Position numbers and translations under genes: made by a program
Assembly: GCF_021130785.1 (NCBI RefSeq)
Contig: NC_060212.1
Coordinates: 150,378,501-150,442,500 of the forward strand
Source of the DNA: Homalodisca vitripennis
Lineage: Eukaryota > Arthropoda > Insecta > Hemiptera > Cicadellidae
Length of the DNA: 64,000 nt
Direction: 5' to 3'
Notes under the pieces: model-generated
Told to the model about the DNA's origin: nothing
Seen by the model: the letters and a program-made list of their open reading frames with translations, nothing else
Database searches by the model: none
Shown: positions 21,701 through 34,600 of the stretch, piece after piece
How positions within the stretch are numbered: the first letter of the stretch is position 1
How the letters are laid out: each line of letters begins with the position of its first letter

Positions 21701-24401
21701 GTAACGTTCTACTATCTTGTCGAATTGGTTGGTAGTACCACAAGGCAACAAACTAACACTCTTTAGAGAACTAAAACAAGACATTTGAAATGTTGCATGC
21801 ATCCTCAGCGAAGCTACGCGACACGCGGTGTAACGTTCTACTATCTTGTCGATTGGTAGTACCACAAGGCAACAAACTAACACTCTTTAGAGAAACTAAA
21901 CAAGACATTTGATATGTTGCATGCATCCTCAGCGAAGCTACGCGACACGCGGTGTAACGTTCTACTATTCTTGTCAATTAGTAGTACTACAAGGCAACAA
22001 ACTAACACTCTTTAGAGAAATAAACAAGACATTTGAAATGTTGCATGCATCCTCAGCGAAGCTACGCGACACGCGGTGTAACGTTCTACTATCTTGTCGA
22101 TTGGTAGTACCACAAGGCAACAAACTAACACTCTTTAGAGAACTAAACAAGACATTTGAAATGTTGCATGCATCCTCAGCGAAGCTACGCGACACGCGGT
22201 GTAACGTTCTACTATCTTGTCAATTAGTAGTACTACAAGGCAACAACTAACACTCTTTAGAGAAACTAAACAAGACATTTGAAATGTTGCATGCATCCTC
22301 AGCGAAGCTACGCGACACGCGGTGTAACGTTCTACTATCTTGTCAATTAGTAGTACTACAAGGCAACAAACTAACACTCTTTAGAGAACTAAACAAGACA
22401 TTTGAAATGTTGCATGCATCCTCAGCGAAGCTACGCGACACGCGGTGTAACGTTCTACTATCTTGTCAATTAGTAGTACTACAAGGCAACAAACTAACAC
22501 TCTTTAGAGAACTAAACAAGACATTTGAAATGTTGCATGCATCCTCAGCGAAGCTAACGCGACACGCGGTGTAACGTTCTACTATCTTGTCAATTAGTAG
22601 TACTACAAGGCAACAAACTAACACTCTTTAGAGAACTAAACAAGACATTTGAAATGTTGCATGCATCCTCAGCGAAGCTACGCGACACGCGTGTTGTTGT
22701 AACGTTCTACTATCTTGTCAATTAGTAGTACTACAAGGGCAACAACAAACTAACACTCTTTAGAGAACTAAACAAGACATTTGAAATGTTGCATGCATCC
22801 TCAGCGAAGCTACGCGACACGCGGTGTAACGTTCTACTATCTTGTCAATTAGTTAGTACCACAAGGCAACAAACTAACACTCTTTAGAGAACTAAACAAG
22901 ACATTTGAAATGTTGCATGCATCCTCAGCGAAGCTACGCGACACGCGGTGTAACGTTCTACTATCTTGTCGATTGGTAGTACCACAAGGCAACAAACTAA
23001 CACTCTTTAGAGAACTAAAACAAGACATTTGAAATGTTTGCATGCATCCCTCAGCGAAGCTACGCGACACGCGGGTGTAACGTTCTACTATCTTGTCAAT
23101 TAGTAGTACTACAAGGCAACAAACTAACACTCTTTAGAGAACTAAACAAGACATTTGAAATGTTGCATGCATCCTCAGCGAAGCTACGCGACACGCGTGT
23201 ATGTTGCATGGTGTAACGTTCTACTATCTTGTCAATTAGTAGTACCACAAGGCAACAAACTAACACTCTTTAGAGAACTAAACAAGACATTTGAAATGTT
23301 GCATGCATCCTCAGCGAAGCTACGCGACACGCGGTGTAACGTTCTACTATCTTGTCAATTAGTAGTACCACAAGGCAACAAACTAACACTCTTTAGAGAA
23401 CTAAACAAGACATTTGAAATGTTGCATGCATCCTCAGCGAAGCTACGCGACACGCGGTGTAACGTTCTACTATCTTGTCAATTAGTAGTACCACAAGGCA
23501 ACAAACTAACACTCTTTAGAGAACTAAACAAGACATTTGAAATGTTGCATGCATCCTCAGCGAAGCTACGCGACACGCGGTGTAACGTTCTACTATCTTG
23601 TCAATTAGTAGTACTACAAGGCAACAAACTAACACTCTTTAGAGAACTAAACAAGACATTTGAAATGTTGCATGCATCCTCAGCGAAGCTACGCGACACG
23701 CGGTGTAACGTTCTACTATCTTGTCAATTAGTAGTACTACAAGGCAACAAACTAACACTCTTTAGAGAACTAAACAAGACATTTGAAATGTTGCATGCAT
23801 CCTCAGCGAAGCTACGCGACACGCGGTGTAACGTTCTACTATCTTGTCGATTGGTAGTACCACAAGGCAACAAACTAACACTCTTTAGAGAACTAAACAA
23901 GACATTTGAAATGTTGCATGCATCCTCAGCGAAGCTACGCGACACGCGGTGTAACGTTCTACTATCTTGTCGATTGGTAGTACCACAAGGCAACAAACTA
24001 ACACTCTTTAGAGAACTAAACAAGACATTTGAAATGTTGCATGCATCCTCAGCGAAGCTACGCGACACGCGGTGTAACGTTCTACTATCTTGTCAATTAG
24101 TAGTACCACAAGGCAACAAACTAACACTCTTTAGAGAACTAAACAAGACATTTGAAATGTTGCATGCATCCTCAGCGAAGCTACGCGACACGCGGTGTAA
24201 CGTTCTACTATCTTGTCAATTAGTAGTACCACAAATCAACAAACTAACACTCTTTAGAGAACTAAACAAGACATTTGAAATGTTGCATGCATCCTCAGTG
24301 AAGCTACGCGACACGTGGTGTAACGTTCTACTATCTTGTCAATTAGTAGTACCACAAGGCAACAAACTAACACTCTTTAGAGAACTAAACAAGACATTTG
24401 A
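18735..24401 (+). repeat. 123-bp satellite array, right arm (about 46 monomers)
   Basis: Continuation of the same satellite in the same orientation. From about 23230 to 24401 monomers are in perfect 123-bp register, giving a 424-codon open frame (23155-24429). From 18735 to about 23200 nearly every monomer carries one or more single-base gains (GGACATTT, ACATTTTG, GCGGGTG, AAAACAAG) or short stutters. The array ends abruptly at ACATTTGATATTACAAG. The long frames are repeat artefacts: they exist on both strands, have no start context and match nothing recognisable. Confidence 0.97.
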
Positions 24402-26119
24402 TATTACAAGAATCAATATTAATTTATAACTTTTTACTTTGTGAAGCCTTAAGATCTTCTTCAAGCACATCACAAAAGTAGAAAGTTCTTGTAATTTCAA
24501 TGTAGAGAGTGAATTAAGAATAGCCAATACCAGCGCTATCCTCAAAATTTCAACAAGACATGCTTATTGCATGGTCATTGTTCCTTTGTATACGTCTGCT
24601 GGCAATAAGATATCATTCTTATTGCAAAATAAATAAAAATTAAAATTATATTGAAAAATAATAAAAAAGAATCAATAAAGATTAAAGAAAAATAATTAAA
24701 CAAAGTATAATTAAGGATACGAAGTTTTAAGTTCTCTTCGTAACTTAATTTTCACATTGTTATATCTGTGTTATAACTGCGTGTGACTTATTTTGCCAGT
24801 CTCAAATAAAATACGTGATGATAAGAAATGACTAGAATTTCCCTTCAGAGAAACTGATCAATAAAGGGCCAACCCAAAGTCCACCGTCTTTACTTTGTGA
24901 GACAACAAAAGATTAGACGCAACCTTAGGCGGTTGATTGGGGGGGGGGGTGTTTTTGTTAGTTTCTTTCGTCACCTGTGGGATTCTTCTTAGAAATATAT
25001 TTGTTGAAATATCATATCTCGCTCAGTTACCACTCGAGGCTATGTAACGTGTGTTAAAAGAGTAGTCATTTATTTGTACATTCCCCCACGAAGATTTTTA
25101 TAGGCATATATTGTTGATAATTCGCACACTTGCCTTAATACCATACAAGTATGCATGTAATACGTAACAAATTGTTTAAAAAAACTATTATTTTATTGCA
25201 AAGTTATACAACCTAAAGAATTCCGATAGAGGTAAGAGGTTAAATCTAAAATATCAGTGAGGAAATGGCGTTTTCCGCCTGTATAACAATGTACTCTACT
25301 CGAGGAGCTGCCTCCGGTAAACACGGTCGGAGATACACTGTGTTGTATACTCCAGTCACGTTCCAGAGTTCCATGTAGTTTGTTCTAAACAATGTATGTA
25401 CTTGTAGGCATCCAATATTCAGGATCATATATCTGTCGGGAACTGTTTATGTTAAAAATTAGATTTTCCTGCCCAACCCCTACAAATGTTATTGTGAATT
25501 TGGAATGTTCTCTCATACTAGTTTCTTGCCGTCTTGTGCATTTTTTAATAGTTATTAAATTTAAATTTTGTTTAAAACTTACAAAGCATTGCATCTTTAA
25601 TGAATCTTTTCATAAAACTGATGATTGATAACATTGTTTAGATTCATTGAAAATTTGACACTATACGAAATGTTTTCATTGTTTATAACAAGGTATTTTA
25701 CAGTTAAATAAGTTTCAGATTTAATCTTGAAATTATATTGTCGTGATTTGTTATATTTCTATTATAATTCATACATAGATATTTTTCATAAAAAGAAGGT
25801 TTTTATAGTTAACAATCTTTTGTGGAGTCTCCAATGAATTCTAAATCGAATCTCATTTTAAGCTTAACACTACTGTATTTGAATATCAGCCAATGCACTG
25901 AATGTTTCAAAGAAATGAATACATTTTTTAACTATTATATGAATTGAAAAAACTTGTTCAGCCTCTCCCTTAAAAACAGTTGTTAACGTGACTCATTATT
26001 GCCATCTCCCTTATTTAATCGATCTCGTCCAGTCTGTTGAGTTGAGTTGTCTTCTGTCACTGTAACTGAATTTCAAATATTTTTACGAAACTTTATTTCT
26101 ATATAGATAGAATAATGAG
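24402..26119. other. Intergenic DNA, nothing assigned
   Basis: AT-rich. A run of about ten G lies near 24941. A 60-codon - strand frame at 25246-25428 has a little GC3 bias but no domain and no clear splice pair, so it is not called. Confidence 0.45.
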
Positions 26120-26400
26120 TTCACTGATGGTGAATGTCCAAACATGGAATTTGGCTAAGCGTCATTGAAGCCTATCACTCAGTGGGCTGACATTTTCTCT
26201 TTTGCCTGCCGTGAGTAAGTAAAAATGTCTTTTTCCGTTTGCTTGTATGTCTGTTTCTCTGTCCACAGGACGTACCAAGAGTCAAATGATTTATAGATGT
26301 CATTTTGCATTGAACCTCGGCGAGACCTCTTCTATTGCATGAACAATTTTTGTAACATGGCGATTGCCGTATAAGTAAACTGCAGTTATTGGAATCATCC
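26120..26400 (+). repeat. Dispersed GGCTGAG-repeat, copy C (partial)
   Basis: Contains TTTGGCTAAGCGTCATTGAAGCCTATCACTCAGTGGGCTGA, TTGTATGTCTGTTTCTCTGTCC, and ACGTACCAAGAGTCAAATGATTTATAGAT, the same order as in copies A, B and D. It is flanked upstream by TTTCTATATAGA and GAGTTCACTGATGGTG-like text that also occurs in copy A. Confidence 0.5.
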
Positions 26401-26559
26401 AATCTATTTTTTGCTTTTGTTTTTACCAGACTTTGCCTAAGAGTGTTGCGTGTTTTTTAAACGCGGTTCTAGTGTATATCTACCTGCTCTTCCAGTTTTC
26501 TCCGATTATTTTTTGCCCATGTAGGATCGACATAAACGGAAATTTGCATTTATTGCGAT

Positions 26560-27300
26560 TTACTAACTCAAGAATTACTCTTCTGTTTTATTTGCACTTG
26601 TTTTACTGATAGGGATATCCATTACATCTGAGATCCGATTCAACTTTCTTAAATTCCTCTGTTATTTCATGTCTTCTTATAAGAATTTTTATATTTTAAT
26701 TGATAGTTTAAATATTTTCCTGTGTGTGTTTCCTATTAAAAATCCGTAATATTCAGGAAATCCCCATCATTTAATACATTCACATTCAAAAAAGGAAGTT
26801 TGTTTGGCCTCACTTTCATTATGAGGTGGATGGAAGGAGAAATGCTGTTAATTTGACACAAAAACATTCAATTTATTGTCTCTATGAGAACAAACACAAC
26901 AAAGGCCTTGAATGCATATCTCCACCAAATTTTAGGTTTAAACAGCTAATTCCAAGGTTTTTTGCTCAAATTTCTCTATAAATAGGTTACTGAAATTAGA
27001 AGAGTAATTGGCATACCTTCTTGACAGTAACACAAAAAAATTACTTTCAAGGAATACTTAGTTCTAAATATTTCATAAATACTGGTACAGAAGAAGGTAA
27101 TTATTTTCATTTAAGTTTTCGATTAATATAAGACGTGATTAAATGATTCCGAGAATTTCAGTAACTGGTACATAAGGGAATAAACTTTCAACGTCAAAAC
27201 TTACCAGCTTGTCAGTTTCGTCAACTTCTGGGATTTTGACTTCTCTACAAATTCCCTAGAATTTTCATTGAAAGAGTCAGTTTTCCTACCAATGGCGTTA
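26560..27300 (-). pseudogene. Penelope-like element reverse transcriptase remnant
   Basis: On the complement, pieces of a Penelope-type reverse transcriptase appear in the expected order. DKLVSFDVESLF (motif A) with YVPVTEILGII lies at about 27215-27140. NLFIEKFEQKTLELA follows at about 26990-26945, then KIWWRYAFKAFVV where the catalytic box should be (26937-26896). LPFLNVNVLNDGDFLNIT is near 26790 and TGKYLNYQLKYKNSYKK near 26710. EEFKKVESDLRCNGYP ends it near 26620. The pieces lie in different frames with stops between. The Asp pair of the active site (usually RYVDD) is replaced by Phe-Lys. No GIY-YIG endonuclease part is visible. This is an old, dead fragment. Confidence 0.75.
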
Positions 27301-28399
27301 ACATTTCCAAAAGGATTTGGAAAGTTTACGTCTATCACGTGAACTACGAGAATTAATTATGGGCCGAACAGGGATGCTCACAAGGAAAGGGACTATACCC
27401 TCACTTGGCTGGATATTACTAGATTCGCTTTTTACACTAAAGAGAGCATCTGAAATATTTTTGCCTCAACAGCAAACTTTTTCAAAATCCACAATTCAAT
27501 TTATGAAAATATCTGGAAATTGTCTTCAAAAATTGGGTTTTCAGAAAAAATACTGTAATTAAATGTTTTATTATAATTACAGCTGCTACAAAAAAATAAA
27601 TGTTAACCTTTTTCCCATGGAAGCCGTTCCTGAAAATTTTGAGATGCAATGTACGTTGTGCATTGTAAGACAGACTTTAATCAACAGTAGAACCCAGTAT
27701 CAGTGGACCCAGTATTTTAGACAGAATGAAACTCGAACATTTCGCCATTGCATTCGGACTACTGAATCAAATCCTTCTCTGTAAAATACAATAATATACA
27801 CTTTTTCATAGCTTAGGTTTGTAAATATTGATTTTAGGATGGGAACATGTTTCTTGACAGCTTACGAAAAAAATTTTTTTAAACCTTTTCCTGGGTCAGA
27901 AACACTTATGTAATTCTTTCGTCTTGATCAGAGGATACATTCTACTTGTACACCTCAGGTTCATTGTTTAACAATTCCAAATCTTATTTTTAGTTCGGTT
28001 ACGCCTCATATTCTTGTACCTGGTACGTCTTCCATCTACAAATTCACTACATATTTTATTTAAAAAATGGGTTATAAGACAATAATACAAGAAAAAGTCA
28101 CGGAATAACTACATAAGTTTACAAAGTTTACTAACATTAAAAATAGATTGAATTGTGGTTTTGAGCTTCGGAAAATTAATATTGATGAAATGTAACTATA
28201 ATTTTACCTAATGAAAATACCAAATTATTAGTCCATAAGAAGTTAATTTTATTTGCTAATTCTCTTTGGAATTTCGCATTTCTTATGTCATTTCATGTTC
28301 AAAATTTGCAGTGGTAATACAAACCTCGGCACCCGTGTCGTGGGACTTAATGCAGTACAGCAGAAATATAATCTAGTCTTACAATCATCATCGAAGGGA
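27301..28399. other. Intergenic DNA, nothing assigned
   Basis: Open + frames at 27317-27562 and 27563-27784 show no recognised domain. Their position beside the Penelope remnant suggests repeat-derived DNA. The stretch from 28310 grades into the 78-bp satellite. Confidence 0.4.
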
Positions 28400-30558
28400 A
28401 CAATTATAGCGAGGAGCAAACGAGTGGAACACCGGCTCAGTGTGACCACATGCCGACAACGAGCGTCTCAGGGTGCTCTAAACATAACAAGGAATGAGCG
28501 AGCGGAACGATTGCTCAGAGTGACTATAATCCTACAAAGAGCGTCTTAGGGTGCTTTAAACATAACGAAGAACAAGCGAGCAGAAAACCTGATCAGTGTG
28601 ACAACATGCCGACAATGAGAGTCTCAGGGTGCTGTAAGCAGAGCGAGGAGCGAGCGATCGAAACACCTGCTCAGTGTAACCACATGCGACAACGAGCGTC
28701 TCAGGGTGCTGTAAACAGAGCGAGGAGCGAGCGATCGAAACACCTGCTCAGTTTGACTACAAGCCTACATTAAGCGTCTCAGGGTGCTGTAAACAGAGCG
28801 AGGACCGAGCGATCGAAACACCTGCTCAGTTTGACTACAAGCATACAACAAGCGTTTCAGGGTGCTGTAAGCAGAGCGAGGAGCGAGCGATCGAAACACC
28901 TGCTCAGTGTGACTACAAGCCTACGTTAAGCGTCTCAGGGTGCTGTAAACAGAGCGAGGAGCGAGCGATCGAAACACCTGCTCAGTTTGACTACAAGCCT
29001 ACATTAAGCGTCTCAGGGTGCTGTAAGCAGAGCGAGGAGAGAGCGATCGAAACACCTGCTCAGTTTGACTATAAGCCTACAATAGGCGTATCATTGTGCC
29101 GTAAACAGAGGGAGGAGCGAGCGATCGAAACGCCTACTCAGTTTGACTACAAGCCTACAATAGGCGTATCATTGTGCCGTAAACAGAGGGAGGAGCGAGC
29201 AATCGAAACACCTACTCAGTTTGACTACAAGCCTACAATAGGCGTATCATTGTGCCGTAAACAGAGCGAGGAGCGAGCGATCGAAACACCTGCTCAGTTT
29301 GACTACAAGTCTACAATAGGCGTCTCAGGGTGCTGTGAACAGAGCGATTAGCGAGCGATCGAAACACCTGCTCAGTTTGACTACAAGCCTACAATAGGCG
29401 TCTCAGGGTGCTGTAAACAGAGGGAGGAGCGAGCGATCGAAACACCTGCTCAGTTTGACTACAAGCGTACAGTAGGCGTCTCAGGGTGCTGTGAACAGAG
29501 CGAGGAGCGAGCGATCGAAACACCTGCTCAGTTTGACTACAAGCCTACATTAAGCGTCTCAGGGTGCTGTAAGCAGAGCGAGGAGAGAGCGATCGAAACA
29601 CCTGCTCAGTTTGACTATAAGCCTACAATAGGCGTATCATTGTGCCGTAAACAGAGGGAGGAGCGAGCGATCGAAACGCCTACTCAGTTTGACTACAAGC
29701 CTACAATAGGCGTATCATTGTGCCGTAAACAGAGGGAGGAGCGAGCAATCGAAACACCTACTCAGTTTGACTACAAGCCTACAATAGGCGTATCATTGTG
29801 CCGTAAACAGAGGGAGGAGCGAGCGATCGAAACACCTCCTCAGTTTGACTACAAGCCTGCATTAAGCGTCTCAGGGTGCTGTAAACAGAGGGAGGAGCGA
29901 GCGATCGAAACACCTGCTCAGTTTGACTACAAGCCTACATTAAGCGTCTCAGGGTGCTGTAAACAGAGAGAGGAGCGAGCGATCGAAACACCTGCTCAGT
30001 TTGACTACAAGCCTACAATAGGCGTATCATTGTGCCGTAAACAGAGCGAGGAGCGAGCGATCGAAACACCTGCTCAGTTTGACTACAAGCCTACAATAGG
30101 CGTCTCAGGGTGCTGTGAACAGAGCGATTAGCGAGCGATCGAAACACCTGCTCAGTTTGACTACAAGCCTACAATAGGCGTCTCAGGGTGCTGTAAACAG
30201 AGGGAGGAGCGAGCGATCGAAACACCTGCTCAGTTTGACTACAAGCGTAGAATAGGCGTCTCAGGGTGCTGTGAACAGAGCGAGGAGCGAGCGATCGAAA
30301 CACCTGCTCAGTTTGACTACAAGCGTAGAATAGGCGTCTCAGGGTGCTGTGAACAGAGCGAGGAGCGAGCGATCGAAACACCTGCTCAGTTTGACTACAA
30401 GCCTACATTAAGCGTCTCAGGGTGCTGTGAACAGAGCGAGGAGCGAGCGATCGAAACACCTGCTCAGTTTGACTACAAGCGTACAATAGGCGTCTCAGGG
30501 TGCTGTGAACAGAGCGAGGAGCGAGCGATCGAAACACCTGCTCAGTTTGACTACAAGC
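28400..30558 (+). repeat. 78-bp satellite array (about 28 monomers)
   Basis: Head-to-tail 78-bp monomers with core GAGCGAGCGATCGAAACACC, then TGCTCAGTTTGACTACAAGC and GTCTCAGGGTGCTGTAAACAG. Monomers at the left edge (28400-28700) are diverged; the rest are close copies; the right edge is sharp at CTACAAGCCGATAGCG. Variants (GCGTATCATTGTGCCG versus GCGTCTCAGGGTGCTG) recur in blocks: the frame at 29094 and that at 29640 start alike, 546 bp (7 monomers) apart. As 78 bp is 26 codons, long frames appear on both strands (29640-30131 +, 30169-30381 -); these are not genes. Confidence 0.97.
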
Positions 30559-31369
30559 CGATAGCGAACGGTAGTGTTTCTATTATTTATTAAGAATTAA
30601 TGAGTAGTAACGTTATAATGTTGGAAAATACAAATATGTTTTTCTTGAAAAATAACCTCCGAACACATCTGAAAAACTTTTAAATTATTTAGAACGTATA
30701 CTGCAATAAGGTTTATGACACTAATATTTTATATTAATATTATGGAAATAAATTATTCAAACAGCATTATTTATACTTTCTTGGTATCTCTACTTATCTT
30801 CCACTTACAGCCGCACTTGAAAAATATGAGGTGGTGCACAATGAATTTTGAAATAACGTTGTAATTTCATATTTTCCTCATTAAACCTATGTAATACAGA
30901 CCTTTTTGTTTATACCAGAACATATTTCTAATGAGATTGATATTAATGTTGATTGTATTCAGTTGAAGTATATACGTTTGGTTTATATTTAAACACCACA
31001 TTTATCTTTCGTAGGTAATGTATAAACCTTTAACTTATACGTTACCTCGCGCGTCCGTCCGTCTTGTATTACTAAACATTTAGCGTTTTAACTTCTTGTC
31101 GGAAACACATTGTTGTGGGGGCACAACACAAAGTATTAAACGAAAAAAGATTTTACATTGTTTGAGACAGTAAGTAAAGTTACGTTAAAACTTAAATGTT
31201 AAGACTAGCGCTTCCATACCAGGTGTAGGGTTGCAGTGTTGGTAGTCGGTCATAACTTTATTCTCTATGATATTTTATAGTACAGTATTTTCTTTTGGGA
31301 ACTTTAGTATTTGACACACTTTATTAAGTATTAATATAATAATCACAAATGTTTACGGTAAATTTAATT
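30559..31369. other. Intergenic DNA upstream of GILT, nothing firm
   Basis: AT-rich. The patch at 31046-31150 (TCCGTCCGTCTTGTATTACTAAACATTTAG) resembles starts of dispersed repeats. No promoter element can be assigned with confidence. Confidence 0.4.
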
Positions 31370-31520
31370 ATTGTTATAGAATGTTTTCTATCTGATTGTC
31401 TGTCTGAATGTAGGATATACCAAGAATGAAATGAGCTATAGATTTACAATTGTGCATGAAGCCTGCTACGCTTCATTTGGTGCTTCGTCTGGCGTACTCC
31501 TACCTTGTAATCCTACCAAC
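31370..31520 (+). repeat. Dispersed GGCTGAG-repeat, copy D, with satellite-core homology
   Basis: TGATTGTCTGTCTGAATGTAGGATATACC, AATGAAATGAGCTATAGATTT, then GTGCATGAAGCCTGCTACGC and TCTGGCGTACTCCTACC. The last two phrases are diverged relatives of GCATGCATCCTCAGCGAAGC and GGTGTAACGTTCTACTATC of the 123-bp monomer. It ends about 60 bp before the GILT start codon, so it may contribute to that promoter or 5' UTR. Confidence 0.55.
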
Positions 31521-31577
31521 TTTAAAACACAAAAGATTCAATTTTAAAATAATGGTGCCGAGGACACTGTACTTGTC

Positions 31578-31643
31578 ATGCTGACCGTCACAGGGTTGGT
31601 AGCACTCCTAGCTACATTCGCTGTTGCACTCACTCCAAATCAG
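31578..31643 (+). CDS. GILT exon 1: signal peptide
   Basis: Encodes 22 residues starting MLTVTGLVALL and ending at Gln before GTAAAG. This ATG was chosen because it opens a good secretion signal and because the exon ends in phase with the active-site exon. Exon 2 has no in-frame ATG that would give a signal peptide. The least certain exon, since the link is by phase and position only. Confidence 0.75.
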
Positions 31644-34600
31644 GTAAAGTACATTTCCGATTATTTGTGTGTTTTTTTTTTTTTTTTTTTTTTCGTGATT
31701 CGTGTGCTTACTTACGTTTCTCCTATTTGTTTTTCTTATCAGCTCCACTAATAATTGTACAACTACACTCTTTCTATTATTTTGCATTTAAGTTTACAAA
31801 TAATGTTACTCTGGATGAAATCGAGAACTGAAATGGAAACTTTTTTAACATCTGTGGAAATTAAATATGAAATAATCAGCAAGTTAAAATACACTTCAAA
31901 ATAAAAAGTTCAATATAATTCCACAAAACAAAAATAATTGCTACAATTTCCTAATATTATCAAATACAATAGATATGAAAGTGATAAATAACACAGAAAA
32001 CTTAGAAATAGTTAACAGCGAAAATATTGTTGCTTTAACGAAGAAGAAAGCGTCAAATTGTCAAAAAGTAGGCAGACTGTGATAAAGAAGCCTTATTGAT
32101 CACTATTGGTTGTATCGGTCATATTGGGTTCAGCCAATCACGATAAAGCTCTGCCCATGTTAACTCGCCTGTACAGACGTATCCTATTATTGGCAACTTC
32201 AGTTTAACGTCGTATTGACTAGAGTCGTTTATCTACCAAATATTTGTAGATTTTAATAGTGAAAGCAATAATTTGATGCAGTGTGGACCGGAAATACCTA
32301 TACAGGTTACATGCTTATACCTTTATTCTACAATATTATCATGAAAATAAAGAAATAATAAGATAATTGACGCAATATTCTGACGCAGTGTGTACCGGAA
32401 ATACCTATACAACAGGCTACATACTTATACCTTTATTCTACAGTATTATCATGAAAATAAAGAAATAATAAGATAATTAATTGTGTAAGCTACTGTCTAA
32501 CTTTTGGATAGTGTGAAAATAAATAGTTGAGTAAAAGCGTAATAGATGAGTTACCAAGCAGATGACTAATATGTAATGTGTAATGGTACAAAATGTAAAT
32601 GTCCTGATGTGTAACACAAGTAAATTTTATATGTTGTATGTCCAGTGCAATCTGACGGTTCTGTACGAGTCTCACTGTTCTGACAGTCGGAAGTTCATAC
32701 GCAACGTTCTTGCCCCGGTCTGGCCCTTGTTGGAGACGCATTGCACTCTCGAGCTGGTTCCTTTTGGGAAAGCACGGGTTCGTATGTGGTCATAAATTAG
32801 TTTAAAGTATGAAAGAGTTTAATACAAATATTATCTTGAAATAGAATACCCTAAATTAGATATTACAACAATTTGTTTATTTTACATGTTGAAACCTGAT
32901 TTGGTTACTAAATAGGCCTACAAACTGAGAATTATACTGTACAGGCATGACTTTGTATTTTGGTTAATTTGACTAATTTGGTTACTCATTACAAAATGAA
33001 GCTCGTAATCCAGAATTATACTGTGCAGTCACGACTTTGTCTTTTGGTTAAAGTAATTACTCATTACAAACTGAGCCTCACAATTCAGTTTTATTTTGTA
33101 CAGTCACAACTTTGCGTTTTGGCTAATTTGGTAGCGGGTTGAACATTTTCATTCTCTGTAATGTTAGTGTTGTTTAATTTTGTCATTTACAATTCCATGT
33201 TTCTTAATGCGTTTAGCGTTATGTGTTATGTGTTTATTTTTGAGTTGAAATCTAAAATAAATAATGAAAAATAGTAACAAGTTAATTGATTATAACATTT
33301 AACAGCGACAAATATCTATAATAGTATTTCATTATATTATAATTATTATATCTTTTGCTGTAAATTAAATTAAAAAATTTAAATAATTCAGAATGTTTTT
33401 CACAATTGTGTCTAAAAATCCTAGTTTAAATTTAAGAGTTCTTCTGGTTATAGAATATTGATTATAAGAATCTATGTTTATACAAGACATCATTCAAAAA
33501 GTTTCGAGATAATGTTAGATGGTCCAATTTGTGATAGTGCAATGAAGATTTGAGAAGCTGAATCACCCCACCGTTTCTCAAATAGATTGACAGTGCCGAT
33601 GACACTTACATATGGGTTATAAACAAATAAAATCACCATACAGTTCGTTCAAGTTCCTGCATTACTATTTAAAAAAGTATGCTTTTGTATAGTATAGATA
33701 GTGTAATTTAGCCTAGTAAAATTAAGTAATTGTTATTTAAATTGAATCTTACTTTAGATCAAACATTTTCGGGATTTTTGCTTACTTTGAACAAGAACTT
33801 TCCTTTAATTAGTATGTTGTATTGGATTATACTGGATTTATGGTCTGATACATACTCATCTGTCTTACGGCTTTAGATTAAGGTGCAGCTATTCTAATTT
33901 ATGTGTTTTCTTACTATTGTCACACTGTCAAACATATCGAATGAAGTATCAAACAATATAATAATCAAGTACTTCTGTAAATTCTTTTAAATAGTACTAA
34001 ACTTTATAACAACTCTTGCTCTAGCTCAATAATAGATTAATTAACGCAATCATGCCCATTAATATCACGCCAGAGATTGGTAGTGATAGGGTTATATAAA
34101 TTTATATTAACTTTATTAGCCTAAGCAATACATAATACTCATATTATCTCTCTGTTAGAGTAATGAATCCGGCTTTGTCTGTCATCATGGAGAAAAAGAG
34201 TGTAAAAGTAATATGGTGATGTCCTGTGCTATGAGAAATCTATTATCAAGTCGGCAGCAGATGGACTTCGTCAGCTGTTACATGGGTGACCCAGATTACG
34301 GCGGCATTCAGGTTAGTTGGCCAATACACATCTACAATGGCTTTTTGTCTTATTTTTAGTTTATATTGAGATATTGAAAGAATGAGGTGAAGACGCTTCA
34401 ACAAAGATATTGTTCACTATTGTCTATTTGTACATTTTTATTAAATTGGCCAGCTCATTAGCTTCTTTCAAGCTGATGCATTCGAATCCAATGATGCACA
34501 TACACTAGCACTTAAATACAGAGAAATTTGGTAATTTTATTGAAACCATTGTGACTTTAGCCAAGTGTAGAAAGCCATTTTATTACTCACCTGTGTCTCA

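Noticed and set aside
29640..30131. 163-codon frame with REERAIETP repeats as a gene
   Set aside because: It is the 78-bp satellite (26 codons per monomer). Equivalent frames exist on the opposite strand and stops occur at monomer variants.
28400..30558. CRISPR-like array
   Set aside because: Monomers are contiguous with no unique spacers, and the setting is eukaryotic.
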